Shown here piece after piece: positions 25,001-33,103 of a stretch of DNA of 64,000 bases. The notes below the pieces were generated by a model. It had not been told where the DNA came from, made no database searches, and saw nothing but the letters and a program-made list of their open reading frames with translations. This stretch comes from Nevskia ramosa DSM 11499 (lineage in GTDB: Bacteria > Pseudomonadota > Gammaproteobacteria > Nevskiales > Nevskiaceae), in the NCBI RefSeq assembly GCF_000420645.1, contig NZ_ATVI01000005.1:1-64000 (forward strand). The letters run 5' to 3'. Numbering within the stretch: position 1 is the stretch's first letter; the number at the start of each line of letters is the position of its first letter. The translations under genes and the position numbers were made by a program.

Positions 25001-27742
25001 CTACTTCAGCAGCGCTTCGGCCTGCCGAGTTCGTGGGTCGTCCGGCCCGAGGGCGGCGAGCAGGACGGCACGGCCGGATTTCAGCAGCGGGCCGGCTTCG
25101 TCCTGGTTTCCCCGGTCGTGCAGAAACTGGCCAAGCAGGAACTCGTCCCAGCCCAGCAGCCACTCACCTCGCGTCATCGCGGCCCGGGCCTCGTCGAGGT
25201 TCTGCCGCAGCAGGCGTTCGGCGGTGGCGTCGTCCTTCAGCAATTGGCTGATCTGAGCCAGTTGTTCACGCAGCCGCAGGGTTTCGTAGCCGGTGGGCTT
25301 CTGCTTCGGCTCGATCCTAGCCAGCGCGTCACTGACAACCGTCTGCGCTTCGAGCAGGCGATCAAGTTGAATCAGCGTATCCGCAAGGTCGGTCACGACC
25401 GGTCGATAATCCTGGGCGCGCAGGGCGTCTCCCTTCTTAAGCCACAGTGCCTGCACCTCCCGTTGTTCAGCGAGCGCTGCCTCCTTATGACCCAGCAGGA
25501 AGTTGGCGCGGCTGTGGCGTCGCCGGCCGATCAGGCAAACCCGATGCTCGGGGCCGTAAATCCGCAGGTCTCGGACGAGGTATTTGTCGATTTGCGGCAG
25601 CGCTTCTTCCGCCAGACCGACTCCCAGCATTGCGGTGAGGAGCACGCCATCACTCTGGGTCATCCACAGGCTGTCCTCGCCGTAGATTCGGCGCAGGCCT
25701 TCGTTCGCCGTGCGCAGCATGGGCAGTGATTCGGCATCCCGCTCGTTGTAACCGAGCAGAATCCCTCGGTAGAGCAGCAGGCGCAGCGTGGCCAGACTGT
25801 CCGGACCGAAGCGCGCCAGGGCATCGCGATATAGGCGGTCGAGTGTCGGGTCGCAGCGGTTGACGAAAATCGAGAAATAGCCGGCACTGCATTGCAGGGT
25901 TGCGACCAATCCCGCCGCATCGGCCGCGATTTCTGGATGCGGGGTGCCCGCAGCCTGCTCGACGTCGGCGATCCTTTGCGACCATTTCATCAGGTTGGGA
26001 AAGTCGAGCTGGTTGATATACATCTCCCGCAAGGCGGTCCTTGCCGCCTGGGTTTCATCGGCAGCCTCGCCTTGCTGGGCCGACAGTTCCTTCTCGGCGA
26101 TGGTCAGCAGCCGCAGCGCCGGCTCGCTATCGCCCATGGCGGCATAGGCGCTGCCGATCACGCGCGCCAGGGTGGCATGCACGGCGGGCTGTTCCTTGAA
26201 TTCCTGATCGAGTTGCTGCTGTGCCCGGTCGAGCACTTCGCGCATCGTCACATCGCGGCGACCGGCGATGACCGGATTGGCGGCGCTGAGCAGATCGTCG
26301 GTCATGAACGCGGTGACGGCGTTGGCGCGCCGGGCCTCGCTGCGTGCCTGGGTCAGGAAATATCCGGTGATGGCGAGGCCGAGCACCAGACTGGCGGCCA
26401 GAGCCAGCAGCAGACCCCGGCGGGCGCTGGCGCGATCAAGTGCGGTCTTGATTCTTGCCGCCTCGGCAGCAGCGGCCTGCGCCTGCGCCCGCGCATCGCG
26501 CCGCGCCGGCAAGCTGCGCAGGCGTTGGGCGAGGGCGGCGGCATCGGCCAGCCGATGCTGCGGATCGCCAGCGGCGGCAGCACCGATATCCTCGATCAGC
26601 AGGGGATCGTCGATGCGCCGCTCCCAGCCCGCCGACAACGGCCGGCGCAGATCGCCGACCACCAGCTGATAGAGCACCACGCCGAGCGCATAGACATCCG
26701 AGCGGATGGTCGGCGGGCAGCCGTCGAGCAGTTCCGGCGCCAGATACTGCGGTGTGCCGCTGCTGGCGTCGACCAGCGTCTGGGTGAAGCCGAGCTGGGC
26801 GATGTCCAGCGAGTGCAGGCGGTCGCGATCGATCAGGCGGGCGCTGCCGAAATCGGAGAGCTTCACTTGCAGCGGCGCGGATGTGCCCTCCGGCTTGCTG
26901 CTCGCATGCAACAGCAGATTGGAAGGTTTCAGATCCTTGTGCAGCACGCCAACGGAATGGGCGGCTGCCAGGGCATCGGCGGCCTGTGCCAGCAGTTCCA
27001 GGCGCTGATCCAGCGGCATGGTGCTGATGCCGTGGGTATCGGCCCAATCGCTGAGACTGCCCTGGTTGCACCAGTCGATGGCGACGAAATACGGCGCTTC
27101 GTCGAGATTCCAGTCGAGCACTCTGACCAGATCCGGCCGCTCGCCGAGGCTCTGACGCATCAGCTGCGACAGGGTGATCTCGCGCTTGAGTGCCGTGAGC
27201 GCCAGCCGATCCCGCGCGAACTTGAAGACGCGATTTTCACGCGTCGACGAGGCCATGCCCAGCCAGACGTCGCCGCCACCGCCGGCACCCAGCCGTGTGC
27301 GCAGGACCCAGCCGCTGCGGAACGGCAGCGGATCGCCGTCCTTGAAATCGAGCGCCGGCTCGGGTGCCGGCAGGCTGGCGATGCGGGCGTCCTCGCGCAG
27401 CACTTCGGCCATGAAGCGGTAGCCGTAGCCGTAGACCGACTTGATCAGTTCCTGGGCTTGTTCATCGCCCAGGGCAGTGCGCAGGCGGGTGATGGCATTG
27501 CTCAGGCTGGCATCCGAAACGATGCGGCCAGGCCAGACGGCTTCGAACAATTCCTCCTTGGTGATGACTTCGCCCGGGTTGCGGACGAAGTACATCAGCA
27601 GTTCGATGGGCTTGCGCGCCAGCTCGATCTTCTCGCCGCCGACGAGAACTTCCATCGTCCGCTCGTCGAGCACCACCTCGCCGAAACGCCAGCGGGGAGC
27701 GTCTTCCTTCGCTGGCTGATTCGGCTCGACTTTCTGACCCAC
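25001..27742 (-). CDS. Winged-helix/Ser-Thr kinase/TM/TPR signalling protein 2
   Basis: A 913-residue paralogue of kinase 1 in the same domain order: winged helix 18-115, kinase 145-415 with K174, HKDLKPSNLL and DFG intact, a TM helix (LLLALAASLVLGLAITGYFL, about 443-462), and C-terminal TPR-like repeats. The kinase domain is almost identical to that of kinase 1. The putative DNA-recognition helix differs: SLSNAITRLRTALGD here against SLTNAMGKLRMALGD. The GTG start at 27742 is preceded by GGGAGC. A hairpin element and the terminator of peptide gene 3 lie upstream; peptide gene 2 follows downstream. Confidence 0.87.
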   Translation of the reverse strand: MGQKVEPNQPAKEDAPRWRFGEVVLDERTMEVLVGGEKIELARKPIELLMYFVRNPGEVITKEELFEAVWPGRIVSDASLSNAITRLRTALGDEQAQELIKSVYGYGYRFMAEVLREDARIASLPAPEPALDFKDGDPLPFRSGWVLRTRLGAGGGGDVWLGMASSTRENRVFKFARDRLALTALKREITLSQLMRQSLGERPDLVRVLDWNLDEAPYFVAIDWCNQGSLSDWADTHGISTMPLDQRLELLAQAADALAAAHSVGVLHKDLKPSNLLLHASSKPEGTSAPLQVKLSDFGSARLIDRDRLHSLDIAQLGFTQTLVDASSGTPQYLAPELLDGCPPTIRSDVYALGVVLYQLVVGDLRRPLSAGWERRIDDPLLIEDIGAAAAGDPQHRLADAAALAQRLRSLPARRDARAQAQAAAAEAARIKTALDRASARRGLLLALAASLVLGLAITGYFLTQARSEARRANAVTAFMTDDLLSAANPVIAGRRDVTMREVLDRAQQQLDQEFKEQPAVHATLARVIGSAYAAMGDSEPALRLLTIAEKELSAQQGEAADETQAARTALREMYINQLDFPNLMKWSQRIADVEQAAGTPHPEIAADAAGLVATLQCSAGYFSIFVNRCDPTLDRLYRDALARFGPDSLATLRLLLYRGILLGYNERDAESLPMLRTANEGLRRIYGEDSLWMTQSDGVLLTAMLGVGLAEEALPQIDKYLVRDLRIYGPEHRVCLIGRRRHSRANFLLGHKEAALAEQREVQALWLKKGDALRAQDYRPVVTDLADTLIQLDRLLEAQTVVSDALARIEPKQKPTGYETLRLREQLAQISQLLKDDATAERLLRQNLDEARAAMTRGEWLLGWDEFLLGQFLHDRGNQDEAGPLLKSGRAVLLAALGPDDPRTRQAEALLK

Positions 27743-27832
27743 GCGCGCTCCCTTTTTGGTGCGCGATCATCGAACGGGGCGGCGACGGTGGTCAATCGTG
27801 GTTTGGCTTGGTCGATCGCAACTGTTTCGCAG

Positions 27833-27858
27833 GGTTGGTTCAAGCGAAGCGAACCGAC
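27833..27858. repeat. Interspersed hairpin element 5
   Basis: GGTTGGTTCAAGCGAAGCGA followed by ACCGACC, between the terminator of peptide gene 3 and the start of kinase 2; the outer bases GGTTGGTTC and GAACCGACC pair. Confidence 0.58.
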
Positions 27859-27873
27859 CTTCACCGCCCAAAG

Positions 27874-27902
27874 AAAAGCCCATCGGCAGGCCGACGGGCT
27901 TT
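27874..27902 (-). terminator. Terminator of peptide gene 3
   Basis: AAAAGCCCATCGGC pairs with GCCGACGGGCTTT with one non-Watson-Crick position, 20 bp after the peptide stop. It is the same stem as at the two other peptide genes. Confidence 0.82.
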
Positions 27903-27922
27903 GGGGGTACGCCGCGCAGGGT

Positions 27923-28222
27923 TTACTCCGGCAGCGTCACGGCGACAATGGTGCCGGCTTCGATGCCGACAACGGAAGTGCCATTCGGGAACAGGCCATT
28001 CGGGAACAGGCCGTTCGGGAACAGGCCGTTGGGAAACAGGCCATTGACGGTGAAGCCATTCATAGCCAGGCCATTCAAGGACAGGCCATTCAAGGACAGG
28101 CCATTCAAGGACAGGCCATTGAGCATGATGCCATTCGTCCTCATGCCAGCCTCGGCGGAGACGGAAGTGAAGGCGGCGGTGGCGAGGCAGAGGGCGGCGG
28201 CGAGGGTCTTGAGGTTGTTCAT
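27923..28222 (-). CDS. Small exported Asn-Gly pentapeptide-repeat protein 3
   Basis: A 99-residue protein with signal peptide MNNLKTLAAALCLATAA plus FTSVSAEA. It has eleven Asn-Gly units (MRTNG, IMLNG, three LSLNG, LAMNG, FTVNG, four LFPNG) and the shared ending TSVVGIEAGTIVAVTLPE. The start at 28222 has a CGGAGA ribosome-binding site. The unit sequences are almost wholly different from those of proteins 1 and 2, while both ends are conserved. This suggests a constant export and anchoring frame around a variable recognition part; that reading is inference. Confidence 0.84.
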   Translation of the reverse strand: MNNLKTLAAALCLATAAFTSVSAEAGMRTNGIMLNGLSLNGLSLNGLSLNGLAMNGFTVNGLFPNGLFPNGLFPNGLFPNGTSVVGIEAGTIVAVTLPE

Positions 28223-28288
28223 GGTCAATCTCCGGTAACTAAGGTGGGTTGCGAAGGTGGTGGTTGCGCCGGCCGGCTGATGGACTGG

Positions 28289-28309
28289 CCCGGCGACAGG
28301 ACGAACTTT
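28289..28309 (-). promoter_or_regulatory. Conserved upstream element of peptide gene 3
   Basis: CCCGGCGAC-N3-ACGAACTTT (plus-strand reading; spacer AGG), 66 bp upstream of the ATG at 28222, matching the elements at 21124 and 24689. Confidence 0.55.
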
Positions 28310-28408
28310 CTGCCTCGGCCGCAAAAACATCCTCGTGTTTCGCAAATTTGATTCTCATGACTTTCTCATTTCGCTCGAAGCCTTTGGAATCAAGGCCTTG
28401 CCAATGCA

Positions 28409-28435
28409 GATCGGATCAAGCGAAGTGGAACGGTT
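28409..28435. repeat. Interspersed hairpin element 6
   Basis: GATCGGATCAAGCGAAGTGG followed by AACGG, the most diverged member of the family, between the end of kinase 3 (28506) and peptide gene 3. Confidence 0.45.
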
Positions 28436-28505
28436 GGCGCGCAGGGTCTGTTGATCCGGCATTGCTGTCGGCTCCACCCGCGAAAAGCTGCCGGTTTGAG
28501 CCGAC

Positions 28506-31280
28506 CTACGGGAGCAGGGCGGCGGCCTGGCGGGTTCGGGGGGCGTCCGGCCCGACAGCCGCGAGCAGGATGCTGTGGCCGGATTGGAGCAGCGCAGTGG
28601 CTTCGTCCCGGTTTCCCCGAGCCAGCAGGAACTGGCCGAGCAGGAACTCGTCCCAGCCCAGCAGCCATTCGCCGTGGGTCATGGCGGCCCGGGCCTGGTC
28701 CAAATTCAGCCGCAGCAGGCGCTCGGCCGTGCTGTCGTCCTTCAGCAACTCGCTGATATGCGCCAGCTGTTCGCGCAGCCGCAGGGTTTCGTAGCCGGTG
28801 GGTTTCTGCGTCGGCTCGATCCGCGCCAATGCCTCGCGGATCACGGTCTGTGCTTCGGGCAGGCGGTTCAGCTGAATCAGCGAGGCGGCAAGGTCGAGCG
28901 CGACCGGGCTGTAGTCCACGGCGCGCAAGGCATCGCCCTTCTTCAGCCAGATCGCCAGCAGGTCCTGCTGTTCGGCGAGTGCGGTCTCCGCATGACCCAG
29001 CAGGAAGTTGGCGCGGGCGCGGTACCGGTGTTCGACCAGGGCCTGCCGATGCTCGGGGCCGTAGATTCGCAGCTTGCGGGCGAGCTGCTGTTCGATCCGC
29101 GGCAGTGCTTCTTCGGCCAGACCGACTCCCAGCATGGCGGTGGCGAGCAGGCCCTCGCTTTGAGTCATCCACAGGCTGTCTTCGCCGTAGATCCGCCGAA
29201 AACCCTGGTTCGCCGCGCGCAGCAAGGGCAGCGCTTCGGCATACCGCTCGGTATAAGCCAGCATGGTGCCCCGGTAGGCCAGCAGGCGCAGGGTGGCCAG
29301 ACTGTCCGGACCGAAGCGCGCCAGCGCATTGCGATAGAGACGGTCGGCGGTCGAATCACAGCGATTGACGAAAACCGAGAAATAGCCTGAGGTGCATTGG
29401 ATGATCGCGACCGTCCCGGCAGCGTCCGCCGCGATCTCTGGATGCGGCGTCCCGGCTGCCTGCTCGACTTCCGCGATCCGCTGCGACCATTTCATGAGGT
29501 TTGGAAAATCGAGCTGATTGATATACATCTCCCGCAAGGCAGTCCGCGCCGCCTGGGTTTCGTCGGCAGCCTCGCCTTGCTGTATCGAGAGTTCCTTTTC
29601 GGCAATGGTCAGCAACCGCAGCGCCGGCTCGCTTTCGCCCATCGCGGCGTAGGCGCTGCCGATCACTCGTGCCAGCGTGGCGTGCACGCCGGGCTGGTCC
29701 TTGAACTGCTGATCGAGTTGCTGCTGTGCCTGGTCGAGCACCTCGCGCATGCTCACATCGCGGCGGCCGGCGACCACCGGGTTGGCGGCGCTGAGCAGAT
29801 CGTCGGTCATGAAGGCGGTGACGGCGTTGGCGCGCCGGGCCTCCACCCTTGCCCGCTCCAGGAAAAACCCGGTGACGGCGAGGCCGAGTACCAGACTTGC
29901 CGCAAGCGCCATCCACAGGCTGCGCCGTGCGCGGCTTCGAGCCAGCGCGGTGCGCGTGCGCTCGGCTTCGGCCCGTGCGGCCTGCTCGCGCGCCAGTGCT
30001 TCGCGCCGTTCGGGCAAGGCGCGCAGGCGCGCGGCGAGTTGTGCGGCATCGGACAGCCGTCGTTGCGGATCGCCTGCCGCTGCGGCGGCAATGTCCTCGA
30101 TCAGCAGCGGGTCTTCGATCCTTTGCTCCCAGCCGGCGGTGAGGGAGCGGCGCAGATCGCCTGCGACAAGCTGGTACAGCACCACGCCGAGCGCGTAGAC
30201 ATCGGACAGGATGGTCGGTGGGCTGCCTTCCAGCAGCTCCGGCGCGACATACATCGGCGTGCCGGTACTGGCGTCGATGACGATGGTCCGGCTGAAGCCG
30301 AGCTCGGCGATGTTCAGGGTATCGAGGCGATGGCGATCGATCAGGCGGGCGCTGCCGAAGTCGGATAGTTTCAGTTGCAGGGCTTCGCTGGCCGCGCCTG
30401 CCGGATCCGCCTTCGGCTTGATCCGGCCGGCTTCCGACTTGTGGAGCAGCAGATTCGAGGGCTTGATGTCCTTGTGCAGCACGCCGACCGTGTGCGCCGC
30501 AGCCAGTGCTTCGGCTGCCTGGGCGACCAGTTCGAGGCGCTGATCGAGCGGCATTGCGGTAATGCCACCGTGGGCCTCGGCCCAGTCGCTGAGGCTGCCT
30601 TCGCTGCAATGATCGATGGCGATGAAGTACGGCGCTTCGTCGAGATTCCAGTCGAGCACCCGCACCAGATCGGGCCGTTCGCCGAGGCTTTCGCGCATCA
30701 GGCGGCTCAGGGTGATCTCGCGCTTGAGCGCAGTGAGCGCCAGATGATCGCGCGCGAACTTGAAGACCCGGGTTTCTCGCGTGGACAAGGCCATGCCCAG
30801 CCAGGCATCGCCACCACCGCCGGCCCCGAGCCGTTGGCGCAGGACCCAGCCGCTGCGGAACGGCAGCGGATCGCCATCCTTGAAATTCAGCGCCGGCTCG
30901 GGCGCCGGCAGGCTGGCGATGCGGGCGTCCTCGCGAACGACCTTTCCCATGAAGCGATAGCCGTAACCGTAGACCGACTTGATCAGCTGCTGCTCATCCT
31001 CATCGCCCAGCGCCGTGCGCAGGCTGCGGACGGCATTGAACAGCGAGGTTTCGGAGACGATCCGCCCCGGCCAGACGGCGTTGAACAACTCGTCCTTGGT
31101 CACCACTTCGTTCGGATTGCGGACCAGGAACATCAGCAGTTCGAGCGGCTTGCGCGGCAGCTCGACCTTCACACTGCCGATGCTCAGCTCCATCGTCCGT
31201 TCATCGAGCACCACCTCCCCGAAACGCCAGCGGGGAGCGTCTTCCTTCGCTGGCTGATTCGGCTCGGCTTGCTGATCCAC
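28506..31280 (-). CDS. Winged-helix/Ser-Thr kinase/TM/TPR signalling protein 3
   Basis: A 924-residue third paralogue. It has winged helix 18-115, then a kinase with glycine loop GAGGGGDAWLG, K174, catalytic HKDIKPSNLLL, a short insertion before LKLSDFGSARL, and SDVYALGVVLYQL. A TM helix (WMALAASLVLGLAVTGFFL) precedes the TPR-like region. The recognition helix is again different (SLFNAVRSLRTALGD). The GTG at 31280 is chosen by alignment with kinase 2; a reading extending to 31343 is also open. It is the most upstream gene of the array and the most diverged of the three, which would fit an early duplication followed by a later one giving kinases 1 and 2. Confidence 0.85.
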   Translation of the reverse strand: MDQQAEPNQPAKEDAPRWRFGEVVLDERTMELSIGSVKVELPRKPLELLMFLVRNPNEVVTKDELFNAVWPGRIVSETSLFNAVRSLRTALGDEDEQQLIKSVYGYGYRFMGKVVREDARIASLPAPEPALNFKDGDPLPFRSGWVLRQRLGAGGGGDAWLGMALSTRETRVFKFARDHLALTALKREITLSRLMRESLGERPDLVRVLDWNLDEAPYFIAIDHCSEGSLSDWAEAHGGITAMPLDQRLELVAQAAEALAAAHTVGVLHKDIKPSNLLLHKSEAGRIKPKADPAGAASEALQLKLSDFGSARLIDRHRLDTLNIAELGFSRTIVIDASTGTPMYVAPELLEGSPPTILSDVYALGVVLYQLVAGDLRRSLTAGWEQRIEDPLLIEDIAAAAAGDPQRRLSDAAQLAARLRALPERREALAREQAARAEAERTRTALARSRARRSLWMALAASLVLGLAVTGFFLERARVEARRANAVTAFMTDDLLSAANPVVAGRRDVSMREVLDQAQQQLDQQFKDQPGVHATLARVIGSAYAAMGESEPALRLLTIAEKELSIQQGEAADETQAARTALREMYINQLDFPNLMKWSQRIAEVEQAAGTPHPEIAADAAGTVAIIQCTSGYFSVFVNRCDSTADRLYRNALARFGPDSLATLRLLAYRGTMLAYTERYAEALPLLRAANQGFRRIYGEDSLWMTQSEGLLATAMLGVGLAEEALPRIEQQLARKLRIYGPEHRQALVEHRYRARANFLLGHAETALAEQQDLLAIWLKKGDALRAVDYSPVALDLAASLIQLNRLPEAQTVIREALARIEPTQKPTGYETLRLREQLAHISELLKDDSTAERLLRLNLDQARAAMTHGEWLLGWDEFLLGQFLLARGNRDEATALLQSGHSILLAAVGPDAPRTRQAAALLP

Positions 31281-31368
31281 GGGTGCTCTGGGTGACCAAG
31301 GATGGGCCGCGGGATCATCGGACGCGGCTGAGGCCATGGTCAATGGCGGCCCTGCTCCGGCTCCCGGC

Positions 31369-33012
31369 TTATGCGACTTCCTCCGCCTGTGCTGTGAACG
31401 CCGCCACCGCTACGGCAGTGTTCATGAAATCACGGAAGCGCAGCCAGCGGCCGTTGCGCAAGGTGATGACGTGCACGAAGTCGGATTCGATCGTGCCGCC
31501 GGTGGCCTTGGCGGTCAGGCGCAGATGGCCGGTGACGATCACCTGATCGTTCTGGGCGATGAATTCCTCGGCATCGAATTGATGGATGTCGACCGAAGCC
31601 AGCACTGTCTCGAAGAAGCGTCGTGCTTCCTTGCGGCTGCGATAGTCGCCGGCGTAGGGGATCACCGAGGGGCCGTAGAACTCGATCCGCACCTCGTCGT
31701 CGAGCAGTTCGAGGATCGCCGGCACGTTGCCGCTGCCGAAGCGGACGAACACTTCCTTGACCTGGGCGATGTTGGCTTCTTCGAGCTTGCTGCGACGCTT
31801 GACCAGCCGCGCCGGAATCGAGGTGTGGCTGTGCTGCAGCAAGGTGGCGGTCTGCGGCACGGCCGGCGACGAACCGGGCTGCAGGCTCGCGTAGCGATCG
31901 AGCACGGCGTTCAGCAGGCATTCCACTTCGAGGTTGGCCAGCGGCGCGCCGAGGCAGTAGTGGATGCCGTGGCCGAAGCTCAGCTGGCCGCTGGCATTGG
32001 TGCGATCGAGGCGGAACTCGTAAGGCTCGGCGAATACCGCCGGATCGTGATTGGCGGCCGCGAAGAACAGCGCCACCCATTCGCCAGCCTTGATCGCCTT
32101 GCCACCGATCTCGACATCCTTCGTCACCTTGCGGAACAGGCGCTGCGGCGGGCCGGTGCGGCGCAGGGTTTCCGACTGGAAGCGGCCGATCAGGCTGCGA
32201 TCGGCCTGCAGCTTTGCGTACAGCTCGGGGCGGCTGATCAGCACCTGCAGACAGTTGGTCGCGTAGTACATCGTCGTTTCGCTGCCGGCGACCACCAGGG
32301 TGAAGCAGAAGCGCCAGACCTCGTCGTGGCTCAGGCGCTTGCCGTCGGCTTCGGCGATCAGCAGGGCGTCGATCAGATCGTCGTTCGGCGCGGCACCGCC
32401 GGCAAGTCGCGCGGCGCGTTCGCTGACCGTCTGCTGGAAGTAGCCGACCATCTCGACATTGCTGGCGTTGCGTTCTTCGGCAGTCATCGCCGCCGACAGC
32501 ATGAAGGCGTTCGACCAGAGCTGGAACTTCTCCGACATCGCCGGCGGCAGGCCGAGCAGACGCAGCATCAGCCGCGCCGGCAGGTGCGCGCAGACTTGGG
32601 CAACGACGTCGATCTCGCCATCCGGCAGCGCATCGAGCAGATCCTTGACCACCGCTTCGATGTCCGGCCGCAGCTCGCGGATGCGGCGCGGCGTGAATGC
32701 CAGGCTGACCAGCTTGCGCAGGCCGGCGTGCTCGGGATCGTCGTGGTTGACCAGCATCAGGGTCGGCGCGCCGGTGCCCTGCTGGAAGTTCGCGGACGAG
32801 AACGTCTGCGGATCACGAGCCGCCGCCAGCACATGCTCGTGCTTGAGCAGCGCCCAGGCCTGCAGCGGCGCGTCTTGCCCAGGCACGGTGCCCGGCGGCC
32901 AATCGGCATAGCCGGCGACCGGCGAATCGGCGCGCAGGGCATCGTAGGCGGGATAGGGATCGGCGATGATGGCCGGCGTCGCGAGATCGCGGGGATTGAT
33001 GGTGAGGCTCAT
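31369..33012 (-). CDS. Cytochrome P450 fused to a C-terminal SnoaL/NTF2-like domain
   Basis: A 547-residue protein. Residues 1 to about 405 are a bacterial soluble P450: I-helix VVAGSETTMYYATN, ExxR in SETLRRTG, and the heme ligand loop SFGHGIHYCLGAPLA. Residues from about 415 to 547 (IAQVKEVFVRFGSGNVPAIL onward, with FYGPSVIPYAGDYRSRKEAR and VTGHLRLTAKATGG) look like a SnoaL-type polyketide-cyclase/NTF2 fold. Bacterial P450s normally end near residue 400-420, so this is a genuine fusion with no stop or frameshift between parts. The ribosome-binding site GGAGGAAGGA is strong. It is divergent from a winged-helix regulator with a perfect dyad between them. Confidence 0.9.
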   Translation of the reverse strand: MSLTINPRDLATPAIIADPYPAYDALRADSPVAGYADWPPGTVPGQDAPLQAWALLKHEHVLAAARDPQTFSSANFQQGTGAPTLMLVNHDDPEHAGLRKLVSLAFTPRRIRELRPDIEAVVKDLLDALPDGEIDVVAQVCAHLPARLMLRLLGLPPAMSEKFQLWSNAFMLSAAMTAEERNASNVEMVGYFQQTVSERAARLAGGAAPNDDLIDALLIAEADGKRLSHDEVWRFCFTLVVAGSETTMYYATNCLQVLISRPELYAKLQADRSLIGRFQSETLRRTGPPQRLFRKVTKDVEIGGKAIKAGEWVALFFAAANHDPAVFAEPYEFRLDRTNASGQLSFGHGIHYCLGAPLANLEVECLLNAVLDRYASLQPGSSPAVPQTATLLQHSHTSIPARLVKRRSKLEEANIAQVKEVFVRFGSGNVPAILELLDDEVRIEFYGPSVIPYAGDYRSRKEARRFFETVLASVDIHQFDAEEFIAQNDQVIVTGHLRLTAKATGGTIESDFVHVITLRNGRWLRFRDFMNTAVAVAAFTAQAEEVA

Positions 33013-33042
33013 GGTCCTTCCTCCAGAAGCACGTTTTGATTT

Positions 33043-33062
33043 GATCGAGTTCTGACTCGATC
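33043..33062. promoter_or_regulatory. Perfect dyad, candidate operator of the P450/regulator pair
   Basis: GATCGAGT-TCTG-ACTCGATC is an 8-bp perfect inverted repeat with a 4-bp centre, located midway between the P450 start (33012) and the divergent regulator start (33104). It is well placed for control of both genes by the winged-helix protein. Confidence 0.6.
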
Positions 33063-33103
33063 TTGATTGTTGAATAGATGAAACTATGTCTCAAGGACAC
33101 AAT

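Noticed and set aside
25892-28351. An 819-codon open frame on the plus strand opposite kinase 2 and peptide 3
   Set aside because: It is the antisense of genes with clear domains, has a composition typical of GC-rich shadow frames, and runs through intergenic hairpins.
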